Assembly: GCA_964460845.1 (NCBI GenBank)
Contig: CAYWRZ010000005.1
Coordinates: forward strand, 161,265 to 225,264
Source of the DNA: CAYWRZ01 sp964460845
Lineage (GTDB): Bacteria > Bacteroidota > Bacteroidia > Flavobacteriales_D > UBA2798
Length of the DNA stretch: 64,000 nucleotides
Direction: 5' to 3'
Shown here piece by piece: positions 28,109-37,050 of this stretch; position 1 is the first letter of the stretch; every line of letters starts with the position of its first letter. The notes under the pieces were generated by a model. The model did no database searches. It saw only the letters and a program-made list of their open reading frames with translations, and was not told the DNA's origin. A program made the position numbers and the translations under genes.

Positions 28109-28408
28109 TTACAGTCGCGTAAGGTAGTCCGACAACAGGTGGTCGATGGCTTCCAAATCGGCCTGATGGGTCGGAACCGGAGCTTTCGGCTCCACCTCAT
28201 TTCTGCGACTTACCACCTGAGTGGCCATCTGCAGCGCCGTCATAGCCAGTAGGTCCTGAATATCTTTCACGGCGTAGCTGTCCTGCAATGACTTGATGCT
28301 GTCATTCACATGCTGCGCAGCCGCACGGATCAGCGCTTCTTCTTCCGGATTTACCGAAAGGGGATAAGTGCGTGTGCCGAGTTGGACCTTTATGGAGATT
28401 TCGCTCAT
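28109..28408 (-). CDS. zapA: Cell division protein ZapA
   Basis: The 99 aa protein begins ISIKVQLGTRTYPLSVNPEEE, the ZapA beta-sheet. A helix (LIRAAAQHVNDSIKSLQDSY) and a C-terminal coiled-coil part follow. ZapA bundles FtsZ filaments at mid-cell. It lies 9 bp after a coiled-coil gene and before rny, in one apparent operon driven from the promoter at 28760-28790. Confidence 0.85.
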   Translation of the reverse strand: MSEISIKVQLGTRTYPLSVNPEEEALIRAAAQHVNDSIKSLQDSYAVKDIQDLLAMTALQMATQVVSRRNEVEPKAPVPTHQADLEAIDHLLSDYLTRL

Positions 28409-28417
28409 TTAAACCTG

Positions 28418-28729
28418 TTACTTACTCAATAACGCGATACAGTTATCGATCTCCCGCATCAGCTCATTGATCTTTGATTTCATGGCGGCCGATTGTGCGT
28501 CAGACCGGGTCAATGCTTCTGCGTTCTTCAAAATTTCCACACGCTGGTGCAACGTTGCAATTTCAGACTGGCGGATACGCACCTGATCTTCCAGCAACGA
28601 TTTTTCAGCTTCGAGCTGACGAATACGTTCCTGCATACTGTGCTGATCCGTTCGCAATTGTTCACAATGGTTGATAAGCTTTTCAACCTTTGTTTTAAGC
28701 AAACCGGGCAAATCCGTTGAACCTGTCAT
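28418..28729 (-). CDS. Coiled-coil protein preceding zapA (ZapB-like position)
   Basis: The 103 aa protein is almost entirely a coiled coil (about 10-75, with EQLRTDQHSMQERIRQLEAE heptads). It has a short C-terminal helix ELMREIDNCIALLSK, resembling the C-terminal end seen in many Bacteroidota proteins encoded next to zapA. The start is the ATG at 28729 because the consensus promoter lies between it and the alternative start at 28789. A structural role at the division site is inferred from position and shape only. Confidence 0.75.
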   Translation of the reverse strand: MTGSTDLPGLLKTKVEKLINHCEQLRTDQHSMQERIRQLEAEKSLLEDQVRIRQSEIATLHQRVEILKNAEALTRSDAQSAAMKSKINELMREIDNCIALLSK

Positions 28730-28759
28730 GATTAGTTGCCCCCTCGTGGGAGATTGCGA

Positions 28760-28790
28760 CAAAGTTAACAGGAGTGAAGGATAATTCAAA
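28760..28790 (-). promoter_or_regulatory. Promoter of the coiled-coil/zapA/rny operon
   Basis: TTTG (28787-28790), a 19-nt spacer and TAACTTTG (28760-28767) on the minus strand match the consensus and fix the start of the first gene at 28729. Confidence 0.7.
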
Positions 28791-28855
28791 CTTTTTTCAA
28801 ATCACACTGTGGAAATCTCTGCCTACAGTGCCTTCCGGCGCAGACACTTCGGTCT

Positions 28856-28863
28856 TAAATTTG
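28856..28863 (+). promoter_or_regulatory. -7 promoter box of the M23 peptidase gene
   Basis: TAAATTTG matches TAnnTTTG, 35 nt before the ATG at 28899. No clear -33 element is seen. Confidence 0.45.
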
Positions 28864-28898
28864 TAGGATTCCTAAACTTAACCCCGAAATTAAAGGCA

Positions 28899-30614
28899 AT
28901 GAAGCGTTCCGGATGGCTGTTACTGTGCTGGTCGATTCTTTCACAAAGTTTTGCACAACCCTTTCCTCAGGATTATTTCCGTAGTCCGCTCGACATCCCC
29001 CTGCTTCCCTCGGGTAGCTTTGCCGAGCTGAGAACCAACCATTTCCATACCGGACTGGATATCAAAACACAGGGCGTCGAAGGATTAAAGGTCTATGCCG
29101 CTGCCGAAGGCTATATTTCGCGGGTAAGGGTATCGCACTATGGCTACGGCAAAGTCATTTACATTAATCACCCGAACGGATACACCACGGTTTATGCGCA
29201 CCTTAGCCGTTTTAATCCGCAGGTCGAAAAATATGTAAAGACACAACAATACCTACAGGAAACGGAAGAAATCGATCTCGATCAGCTTTCCGATACGCTG
29301 CTTAGGGTTCAAAAAGGAGAACTCATTGCGTATTCGGGCAATACCGGTAGCTCGGGTGGTCCGCATCTTCATTATGAAATAAGAGAAACCGCTACCGAAC
29401 AGGCACTTAACCCCTTACTATTCGGCGTTCGGCTGAAAGATCAGGTCGCTCCTTCGCTGCTTCACCTGAAAATTTATCCGCTCAACGACAGCAGCCATAT
29501 CAACGGCAGCTTCCGACCGTTGATACTCGATATTGTGGCTGAAAACGGACGCTACGCACTCAAAGGGAACCCTTCTTTAAAAGCCTACGGCCGTTTTGGC
29601 GTAGCGCTACATACCATCGACCGTTTCGACGGTTCGCAAAATTCCTGCGGCATTTATACCCTTCAGTTGCGGAAAAACGATACGCTCGTCTTTTCCCAGC
29701 AAATGGATCGCATTGATTTTTCCACTACCCGCTATATTAATGCCCACAAAGATTTCCTTGCTTATAAGAAGAACAAGCAGAGCTACCACAAATCCTTTAT
29801 CGACGGGAATAATCCGCTGCTTATCTACCCGGTAAAAACCGACGAAGGCGTACTTACGGTCTCTCCTCAAACGGGTAGTCTTCTGCTCAGCTACGCCGCC
29901 GCCGATTATGCCGGTAATACTTCCACGCTCCGTTTCAAGCTTGATCCGGCCGAGCCGAAGGCATTCACCCCCCGCCCCATTGTCGGACAAGAGATGCGGT
30001 ACGATACCCTTAATAGCCTGACGCGCGAAACGATAAAACTGGATTTCCCCGCCGGCTGCTTCTACCGCGATCTGGATTTTATCCTGAAAGAAGAGCCGCG
30101 CCGCGCCCGGTTTTACTCGCCGGTGTACCTGCTGCACGACCCCGATGTGCCCGTACAAAGCTATTTCAGTCTGCACCTAAAAGCCGATAGCGTACCTGAA
30201 CACCTGAACGACAAGGCCCTAATCGTATTTATCAATGAAAAAGGAAAAGTATCGGCCGAGGGCGGTACCTGGCAAAACGGCTGGATAAGCACCCGTACCC
30301 GGAGCTTCGGGAAATACGCCATCGCTGTGGATACATTAGCCCCTGTGCTGCAAGGCGTAAATATCAGCAATGGAAAGGTGATGACCGGAATGAAAGAGTT
30401 TGTGGTAAAAGCCTCCGACGACCTTTCGGGCATCAAATCTTACAAAGGCTATATCGACGGGAAATGGGTGCTCGTAAATTACGAACTGAAAACCGGAAGG
30501 ATGATTTTCCGTACTTCGGAACTGGCGCTCAGTAAGGGTACGCACGAATTTAAGCTGATTGTCGCCGACGAACGGCAAAACGAAGCTACCTTTGTTTGCC
30601 AATTTACCTGGTAG
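28899..30614 (+). CDS. M23 family metallopeptidase (murein-type endopeptidase), exported
   Basis: The product of 571 aa from the ATG at 28899 has a signal peptide (residues 1-19, SQSFAQ). The M23/LytM domain lies at about residues 25-190. Zinc ligands appear in NHFHTGLDIKTQG (His, Asp) and in the HLHYEIRET motif, so the site looks intact. A long C-terminal part of about 370 residues contains beta-sandwich-like stretches (VDTLAPVLQGVNISNGKVM, FVVKASDDLSGI). It probably cuts peptidoglycan cross-links or acts as an envelope scaffold. The longer frame from 28809 would hide the signal peptide. miaA follows closely. Confidence 0.88.
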   Translation: MKRSGWLLLCWSILSQSFAQPFPQDYFRSPLDIPLLPSGSFAELRTNHFHTGLDIKTQGVEGLKVYAAAEGYISRVRVSHYGYGKVIYINHPNGYTTVYAHLSRFNPQVEKYVKTQQYLQETEEIDLDQLSDTLLRVQKGELIAYSGNTGSSGGPHLHYEIRETATEQALNPLLFGVRLKDQVAPSLLHLKIYPLNDSSHINGSFRPLILDIVAENGRYALKGNPSLKAYGRFGVALHTIDRFDGSQNSCGIYTLQLRKNDTLVFSQQMDRIDFSTTRYINAHKDFLAYKKNKQSYHKSFIDGNNPLLIYPVKTDEGVLTVSPQTGSLLLSYAAADYAGNTSTLRFKLDPAEPKAFTPRPIVGQEMRYDTLNSLTRETIKLDFPAGCFYRDLDFILKEEPRRARFYSPVYLLHDPDVPVQSYFSLHLKADSVPEHLNDKALIVFINEKGKVSAEGGTWQNGWISTRTRSFGKYAIAVDTLAPVLQGVNISNGKVMTGMKEFVVKASDDLSGIKSYKGYIDGKWVLVNYELKTGRMIFRTSELALSKGTHEFKLIVADERQNEATFVCQFTW

Positions 30615-30618
30615 CCAC

Positions 30619-31539
30619 TTGACTGCAAATTCTCCGCTCGTAATTGTCGTAACCGGTGCCACCGCCTCGGGCAAAAGCGCATTGGCCGTAGAGCTGGCAC
30701 TGAAGTTAGGCACCGCTGTGGTATCGGCCGACTCGCGGCAGGTATATCGCGAGATGCTTATCGGTACAGCCCGTATCAAGCCCGAAGAAAGCAAAGGTGT
30801 ACCGCATTACCTGAGCGGGCACGTGTCTATCCACGACGAATACAATGCCGGGCTATTTGCTGTCGAAGCACGCGAACAGTTGGATCGTATTCTTTCCGAA
30901 CGACCTATAGCCCTTGTTTGCGGGGGTACCGGACTATACCTCAAAGCCCTGCTCGAAGGATTCGACCAATTGCCGGCAAAAGACGAAGCCTTGCGTGAGG
31001 AACTGAAAAAAGCCTACGAAACGAAAGGAATTAGCTGGCTACAGGCTCATTTGGAAGAGCTTGACCCTGAGTTTTATCGTCAGGCCGAGCTTCAAAATCC
31101 GCAACGACTTATCAGGGCTATCGAAATCGTGCAGCTAAGCGGTAAAACCCATGCCGAGCTAAAACAGGGTACAAGCTCCGATTTTCCCTACCGCGTATTA
31201 AAAGTGATGCCCGATCTGCCCAGGGCCGAATTATACGCCCGTATCGACCAAAGGGTACAGGCCATGATGGCAGAAGGATGGGAAACCGAAGCACGTACGC
31301 TCTACCCTTTTCGCACCCTTAACGCCTTACAAACGGTAGGTTACAAAGAATTGTTCGACTATATAGAAGGGAAATATTCGCGCGAGGACGCGATAAGGCT
31401 TATTCAGCAACATACGCGCAATTATGCCAAACGACAGCTTACCTGGTTCAGGCGCGATACCGAACTGCACCGGTTACAAGGTAGCAGTACCACAGCACAG
31501 GTAGCCGAAGTCGAAGAGCTGATCAGGCTTAAATCATAA
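30619..31539 (+). CDS. miaA: tRNA dimethylallyltransferase
   Basis: The enzyme (about 306 aa) adds a dimethylallyl group to A37 of tRNAs reading UNN codons. The P-loop is VVTGATASGKSALAVELA. The motifs SADSRQVYREMLIGTA, CGGTGLYLKALLEG and YAKRQLTWFRRD are all present. The only in-frame starts near the domain are TTG: 30619 begins 4 nt after the M23 stop and gives a normal N-terminus, while 30559 would overlap the M23 gene by 56 nt. The 30619 start is preferred but not proven. Confidence 0.94.
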   Translation: MTANSPLVIVVTGATASGKSALAVELALKLGTAVVSADSRQVYREMLIGTARIKPEESKGVPHYLSGHVSIHDEYNAGLFAVEAREQLDRILSERPIALVCGGTGLYLKALLEGFDQLPAKDEALREELKKAYETKGISWLQAHLEELDPEFYRQAELQNPQRLIRAIEIVQLSGKTHAELKQGTSSDFPYRVLKVMPDLPRAELYARIDQRVQAMMAEGWETEARTLYPFRTLNALQTVGYKELFDYIEGKYSREDAIRLIQQHTRNYAKRQLTWFRRDTELHRLQGSSTTAQVAEVEELIRLKS

Positions 31540-31607
31540 GCTTATCCCGGAAAAGTACCGCTTAAAATAAATCGCTGCGTCGCGGAATAACGGCAGCCGT
31601 TTCGTAT

Positions 31608-31615
31608 TACTTTTG
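31608..31615 (+). promoter_or_regulatory. -7 promoter box of the MFS transporter gene
   Basis: TACTTTTG, 13 nt before the GTG start at 31629. Confidence 0.45.
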
Positions 31616-31628
31616 TGGCCGAATAGCT

Positions 31629-32822
31629 GTGAAGAAAGAGTCTGTTATACTATTACTGCTGGCTGCCATCCAGTTTACCAACATTATCGATTTCATGATC
31701 ATAATGCCGCTGGGACCACAGGTGATGCGGGTATTCGATATCAACACCACCCAGTTTGGCATTGTCGTTTCGGCTTATACCCTGAGTGCCGGAATCTCAG
31801 GAATTACCGCAGCTTTTTTCCTCGACCGTTTTGACCGTAAAAAATCGCTGCTCTTCACCTATGCCGGCTTTATCATCGGGACCCTGTTCTGCGCCCTTGC
31901 CCCTTCTTTCGGCTGGATGGTGGCCGCACGGATATTTACCGGAATTTTCGGCGGAATTATGGGGGCACAGGTACTGGCCATTGTGGCCGATCTTATCCCT
32001 TTCGAACGTCGGGGCGCCGCTATGGGTATGATCATGGGCGCTTTTTCGGTAGCTTCTATCGCCGGGGTACCGATGGGACTGTTCATCGCCACGCATTTTA
32101 CCTGGCATGCGCCTTTTATCGCCATCGCCGTCATGGGCGTATTCATCTGGCTGGCCGCTCAGCGTATAATTCCACCGATCCAACACCACCTGCTCAACCG
32201 TAAAAAAACGGATCCGCTTCAAATTTTAAAAGCCATCTTCTCAAGCCGCAACCAACGTATCGCACTAATGATGATGGTAGTGCTGATGGTAGGTCACTTT
32301 ATGATCATTCCGCAGCTCAGCAACTACATGGTGAAAAACGTAGGCTTTTCGGAAAACGAGCTGTTTTATATTTACCTCAGCGGCGGACTCGTATCGCTGT
32401 TTAGCAGCCCGCTTTTCGGTCGGCTGGCCGATACATTCGGGAAGCAGCGTACATTTATTTTGTTAGTGCTGCTTAACTGTATTCCGGTGTACCTTATCAC
32501 TACTATGCCGGCTACAGCCATTTGGATTGCTATCGTGGTCAACACCTTCTTTTTCGCATTCTCGGGTGGAAGGATGATCCCTGCACAAGCGCTGGTATCG
32601 GAGACGGTCAATCCCGAGCACCGGGGCAGCTTTATGAGCTTCATTTCGGCCATGCAGCAGTTAGGCGCCGGACTTGCCGCCTATCTCGGCGGACTTATTA
32701 TCACCGAAAGTGCCGACGGAAAGCTGGAGCACTACGATACGGCCGGTTACCTGTCTATTCTTATTTCGCTCTGTTCCATCTTTTTTATTACGCGGATAAA
32801 GCTTCGCAAAGCGACCGTTTAG
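31629..32822 (+). CDS. MFS transporter (DHA1-like drug/arabinose efflux type)
   Basis: The 397 aa inner membrane protein has 12 predicted helices. It begins with a GTG codon. DHA1-type features are the first helix IIDFMIIMPLGPQVM (a D in helix 1), the loop 2-3 motif FLDRFDRKKSLLF and motif C-like GVPMGLFIATHFTWHAPF. It probably exports a small molecule by proton antiport; the substrate is unknown. It stands between miaA and rpoD with its own promoter. Confidence 0.88.
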   Translation: MKKESVILLLLAAIQFTNIIDFMIIMPLGPQVMRVFDINTTQFGIVVSAYTLSAGISGITAAFFLDRFDRKKSLLFTYAGFIIGTLFCALAPSFGWMVAARIFTGIFGGIMGAQVLAIVADLIPFERRGAAMGMIMGAFSVASIAGVPMGLFIATHFTWHAPFIAIAVMGVFIWLAAQRIIPPIQHHLLNRKKTDPLQILKAIFSSRNQRIALMMMVVLMVGHFMIIPQLSNYMVKNVGFSENELFYIYLSGGLVSLFSSPLFGRLADTFGKQRTFILLVLLNCIPVYLITTMPATAIWIAIVVNTFFFAFSGGRMIPAQALVSETVNPEHRGSFMSFISAMQQLGAGLAAYLGGLIITESADGKLEHYDTAGYLSILISLCSIFFITRIKLRKATV

Positions 32823-33022
32823 CCTGTCTTTTCCGATCCGGGCTTTTCTTTTTTGTGCATCCATCTTGCTGATTTTCACAACAAAACGCATAAAAAGCTG
32901 ATTAAAAGCATTTTAATTGAGTTAAAAACTTAATTATAGCTACGCTTATTCCTGTAACCAAATACCTGTATGCTTCGTTTTAGGAAAAGGAAGAGGAAGC
33001 CCTTAAACAATATTTATTCCTA

Positions 33023-33895
33023 ATGAGGCAACTAAAAATTACCAAGCAGGTTACCAACCGCGAAACCTTATCGCTCGACAAGTATCTACAGGAAATCGGG
33101 CGGGTCGAATTAATCTCAGCCGAAGAAGAAGTAAACCTGGCACGACGCATCCGCGAAGGTGACCAAAAAGCCTTGGAAAAGCTGACCAAGGCCAATCTTC
33201 GTTTTGTGGTTTCCGTTTCCAAACAGTATCAAAACCAAGGGCTCACACTACCCGACCTTATTAATGAGGGGAATCTCGGGCTTATCAAAGCGGCACAACG
33301 TTTTGACGAAACCCGTGGATTTAAGTTCATTTCGTATGCCGTGTGGTGGATTCGCCAATCCATTCTTCAGGCACTGGCCGAACAATCGCGTATCGTCAGG
33401 CTGCCGCTTAACAAAATAGGCTCCATCAATAAAATCAACAAGGCTTTTTCGAAGCTGGAACAGACGTACGAGCGTATTCCGACCGACGATGAGCTGGCCG
33501 AAATGCTCGAAGTAACTCCCGAAGAGGTGAAGCAATCGATTCGCTACTCGGGCCGTCACGTATCGATGGATGCCCCGCTTAAAGAAGGTGACGACGACAG
33601 CAGTAATATGTACGACGTGCTGACCGGTGACGACAGTCCCAGTCCCGAAGGCGGACTTATCAAAGACTCGCTGCGCCGTGAAATAGAACGTTCGCTTTCT
33701 ACCCTTACACCTCGCGAAGCGGACGTGGTTCGTCTTTATTTTGGCCTTGGCGGAGAGCATCCGCTTACCCTGGAAGAAATAGGTGAGCGTTTTGACCTAA
33801 CCCGCGAAAGGGTACGTCAAATCAAGGAAAAAGCCATTCGCCGACTGAAGCACACCTCGCGAAGCAAGCTGCTCAAAGCTTACTTAGGACAGTAA
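33023..33895 (+). CDS. rpoD: Primary sigma factor, Bacteroidota RpoD/SigA type
   Basis: The 290 aa protein is the short primary sigma factor of Bacteroidota, lacking the long N-terminal region of E. coli RpoD. It has region 1.2 ([19 protein letters not shown]), region 2 ([21 protein letters not shown] and [20 protein letters not shown]), region 3 and the region 4 helix-turn-helix ([20 protein letters not shown]). It recognises the TTG/TAnnTTTG promoters seen across this window. It converges on the sensor kinase gene with a 5-bp gap; the 200-bp upstream spacer has no clear consensus promoter. Confidence 0.95.
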   Translation: MRQLKITKQVTNRETLSLDKYLQEIGRVELISAEEEVNLARRIREGDQKALEKLTKANLRFVVSVSKQYQNQGLTLPDLINEGNLGLIKAAQRFDETRGFKFISYAVWWIRQSILQALAEQSRIVRLPLNKIGSINKINKAFSKLEQTYERIPTDDELAEMLEVTPEEVKQSIRYSGRHVSMDAPLKEGDDDSSNMYDVLTGDDSPSPEGGLIKDSLRREIERSLSTLTPREADVVRLYFGLGGEHPLTLEEIGERFDLTRERVRQIKEKAIRRLKHTSRSKLLKAYLGQ

Positions 33896-33900
33896 AGCGT

Positions 33901-36900
33901 TTATAGATCGTACTCCGGAATAAGGCGTATAATTACTTCCGTTCCGCATACGGCTCTCTGCTCGTTGGTGAGCTCGCGGAACTGAATATGCTGTTCCGGA
34001 TGCCCTCCTAAACGATTCAATGTTTGTAAACGTTCTTGCGTGACGGCCAACGCCATGGATTTATGCTGGCTGTCGCGCTGAAAATTGTTCCCGGCCGATT
34101 TTTTCAGTCCTACGCCATTGTCGCGCACAACGCAGATCAGGTGTTCCTTTTCCATACGAAAAAGTACCTCTATCTTACCTCGTCGATCCAAGCCGTTAAA
34201 TCCGTGGATCAGCGAATTTTCCACAAAAGGCTGCAAGAGCAGCGAAGGTATATACATGGCTTCGGCCTCAACGCCATCTTCTATCCGGATGTGGTAATCG
34301 AAACTTTGATTGCGGGTAAACTGTTCGAGCGAAAGGTAATCTTCGAGCGTTTTTATTTCTTTTTCGAGCGGAATTAAAGGCTCGACCGAATTTTCCAGGA
34401 TCGCGCGCATCAATTTAGAAAACTTGGAAAGGTACAAACGTGCGGTGTCGGCATCTTGCCGTAAAATAAGTGTCTGAATGGAATTTAAAGCATGAAAAAT
34501 AAAATGCGGATTCATTTGCAGACGTAAGGCTTTCTGCTCCAGCTCCACCATTTTTTTCTCTAACTCCAGGGCTTCTCTGAAAGCTTTGTTTTTTCGTTTA
34601 ATCCGACTTATCCAGGCCCATACCACCGACAATACTATCAGCGCTCCAACTCCATACAGCGTAAGCCTGAACCAAAGGCGTTGCCAAAGGGGAGGTTCTA
34701 TTTCAAAAGCAAAGGCGCGAGGTTCTTCGGTCCAGACCCCATCTTCGTTGACCGCCTGTATTAAAAAGCGGTACGCACCCGGAGGCAGGTTGCTATAAGT
34801 CACGTCGCGCTTATCGGATATAGGTGACCAGTCGCGATCAAAGCCTTCGAGTTTCCAGCGGTATCGCACCGAAACAGGGTTGCGCTGATCGATGCCCAAA
34901 AATTCAAACCCGATATGATTTTCGTGGTAAGCAAGCTTCCAGCCATCTTGTATTTCACCCCAGGGCAATCGTGCATCGGCAAAACGCGTTTGCAAAAAAG
35001 GCTGGTAGAATAAAGTGATGCCCGTAATAAAAAGAGAAGGTGCAAGCGTGTTTTTTTCGGCCCGCCCCGGACTATGGCGCGTAAGTCCTTTGATGGTGCC
35101 AAACCAAAGTGAGCCGTCGTACATACGACAAGCCGCGTTTTGACAGGTTTCTATACCCGGAAAACCTTCGGCTTTGCCATAATGTTTTACGAATTGCACT
35201 TCCGAATCTTCGTTGAGCGCCAGGTAATCGAGACCGTTGTCGGAACCTACCCAAAGATTGCCCTCGTTGTCGGTTTCGAGCAGGTAAATATTATCGGAAG
35301 TAAGCCCCTGGTCGCGGGTAAAATGGCGGATGTGGTTTCCTTTGTAAATATCGATCCGGTTGAGTCCGTCGCCACCTGTGCCCGCCCATAAAAATCCGTT
35401 GCGATCTTCGCGCAATGCCCTTACCGATGAGCCTTTAAATCCTTCTTCGGCGGTAAAATTATAGATAGAATCGCCGGTAATCACGCCTACTCCACCTCCT
35501 TCGGTGCCGTACCACACCCGGTTGCGAGCGTCGATGTGCAGGCAATTGACACGGTTTTTGGAAAGCCCCTGCGCGGGTAAAATTTTCCGCACCCGGTATG
35601 TTTCTTCTTCGAAGGTAAGCACGCTGATACCTCCTCCTGCGGTAGCCAGCCAAAGCTGTCCCGAGGCATCTTCGGCAATGTCTTTGATCCAGTTACTGCT
35701 CAATCCCTGCCTGACAGTGTATTGTACAAAAAGAGAATCGTCGTATTTCCAGAGTCCCGCGCCTTCGGTGCCGAGCCAAAGCTGGCCTTTACTGTCCTGA
35801 AAAATGGCTTTTACTTTTTCTTCTACAAAACCCGAATCGAGTCCGTAATGCGTAAGCGTTCCCTGTCGTAAGCGAATCACCCCTTTGGCCGAAGTGCCTA
35901 ACCAAAGTGAGCTGTCGGAAGCGGCACATACGGCGTACACATAATTACCAATCAATCCGTTGCGATGGGTATAATGGACAAACTGCTCGCCCGCATACCT
36001 CGATACTCCTCCTCCCGAAGTGCCCACCCAAATGTTGCCCCGCGAATCTTCTAAAAGCGAGCTGACATTGTTATTAGCAAGCCCTTCGTTTTCCGAAAAA
36101 GCGCTCAGGGAACTATCGCCTGCGGCAAAACGGTAAATCCCCGCATCGTAGGTAGCTATCCACCAGTTTCCTTTCCGATCGGGAAGCAAATCGTGAATGA
36201 TGCGGCTTTTGAGTTCGGCATTCCAGCTTACCGGTACGGCACGTTCGTTTTTAAACAGAAATACGCCACCTCCATAAGTGCCCACCAGCAAATCTTCTCC
36301 TTTTTGACGAATGACCCTGACCAGCACATTTGTAAATCCCTGCGCACGCGCAAAAAGCGTGTTTTTCAAGCCGCCTTCGGCCGAATCGAGACGGTTAAGT
36401 CCGTTGTCGTCGCCGAACCAGACTTGATTTTCCTTATCGATAAATACGGTGCTTATCACTTCGGGCTGCGTAGGGGCCGAAAAAGACACGGGAAAAAGAT
36501 TCTCCTTTTCGAGCAGGTAAATTCCTTTGGCAGTAGCCAGCCATATACGCCCCTGCCTGTCTTCGGCAAGCGCGCTTACCCCTACCGGATTGTCATTAAA
36601 AAAGAGCGGGTAATTGCGAAAGGTGAGTCCGTCGTAAACGGTTAATCCGGCGTTGCTGCCGATATATAGCTGCCCTTTGCGGTCGGCATAAAGACAAAAA
36701 ATGAAATCGTTGAGCAGGCCGTCGCGGCGGGTAAAGGTGCGAAACTGGAGTCCGTCGAACACGCTGATGCCTCCGCCCCGGGTACCGAACCAAATGCGTC
36801 CTTTTTGGTCTTCGGTCATGGCAAACACCTGCGACTGTGCCAGCCCCTCGCCCACCGAATAATTCCGAAAGTTGAACTGCTGCGCGAAGGTGTAGCAATA

Positions 36901-36954
36901 CATCATGCAGCCTGTTACAAGTAGCAGCAGCCGGAAAAAGAAGGTGTTTCGCAT
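33901..36954 (-). CDS. Two-component regulator propeller domain sensor histidine kinase (LytS-like)
   Basis: The 1,017 aa protein has a signal peptide-like start (residues 1-24). A large periplasmic sensor of about 13 reg_prop repeats (patterns such as GRIWFGTRGGGISVFDG) forms two propellers to about residue 640. Then come a Y_Y_Y domain (LPPGAYRFLIQAVNEDGVW), one membrane helix (about 775-797), a short coiled coil, the LytS-type phosphoacceptor box LRLQMNPHFIFHALNSIQTL and an HATPase domain (PFVENSLIHGF, VVRDNGVGL). It is not a hybrid: no receiver or AraC domain is present and no LytTR regulator gene is adjacent. Such sensors usually detect sugars or other extracellular cues. Confidence 0.92.
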   Translation of the reverse strand: MRNTFFFRLLLLVTGCMMYCYTFAQQFNFRNYSVGEGLAQSQVFAMTEDQKGRIWFGTRGGGISVFDGLQFRTFTRRDGLLNDFIFCLYADRKGQLYIGSNAGLTVYDGLTFRNYPLFFNDNPVGVSALAEDRQGRIWLATAKGIYLLEKENLFPVSFSAPTQPEVISTVFIDKENQVWFGDDNGLNRLDSAEGGLKNTLFARAQGFTNVLVRVIRQKGEDLLVGTYGGGVFLFKNERAVPVSWNAELKSRIIHDLLPDRKGNWWIATYDAGIYRFAAGDSSLSAFSENEGLANNNVSSLLEDSRGNIWVGTSGGGVSRYAGEQFVHYTHRNGLIGNYVYAVCAASDSSLWLGTSAKGVIRLRQGTLTHYGLDSGFVEEKVKAIFQDSKGQLWLGTEGAGLWKYDDSLFVQYTVRQGLSSNWIKDIAEDASGQLWLATAGGGISVLTFEEETYRVRKILPAQGLSKNRVNCLHIDARNRVWYGTEGGGVGVITGDSIYNFTAEEGFKGSSVRALREDRNGFLWAGTGGDGLNRIDIYKGNHIRHFTRDQGLTSDNIYLLETDNEGNLWVGSDNGLDYLALNEDSEVQFVKHYGKAEGFPGIETCQNAACRMYDGSLWFGTIKGLTRHSPGRAEKNTLAPSLFITGITLFYQPFLQTRFADARLPWGEIQDGWKLAYHENHIGFEFLGIDQRNPVSVRYRWKLEGFDRDWSPISDKRDVTYSNLPPGAYRFLIQAVNEDGVWTEEPRAFAFEIEPPLWQRLWFRLTLYGVGALIVLSVVWAWISRIKRKNKAFREALELEKKMVELEQKALRLQMNPHFIFHALNSIQTLILRQDADTARLYLSKFSKLMRAILENSVEPLIPLEKEIKTLEDYLSLEQFTRNQSFDYHIRIEDGVEAEAMYIPSLLLQPFVENSLIHGFNGLDRRGKIEVLFRMEKEHLICVVRDNGVGLKKSAGNNFQRDSQHKSMALAVTQERLQTLNRLGGHPEQHIQFRELTNEQRAVCGTEVIIRLIPEYDL

Positions 36955-37050
36955 TTAATCGCTCAAGTTACTCACAAAGTAAGAATATGTTTCCGAAAAA
37001 TCGAATCCTGCTTTCCGTTTACCGGAGTAACTTATCTTTATGAAAATAAC

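Noticed and set aside
28809..28899. Upstream start for the M23 peptidase at 28809
   Set aside because: The -7 box at 28856-28863 lies inside it and it would displace the signal peptide.
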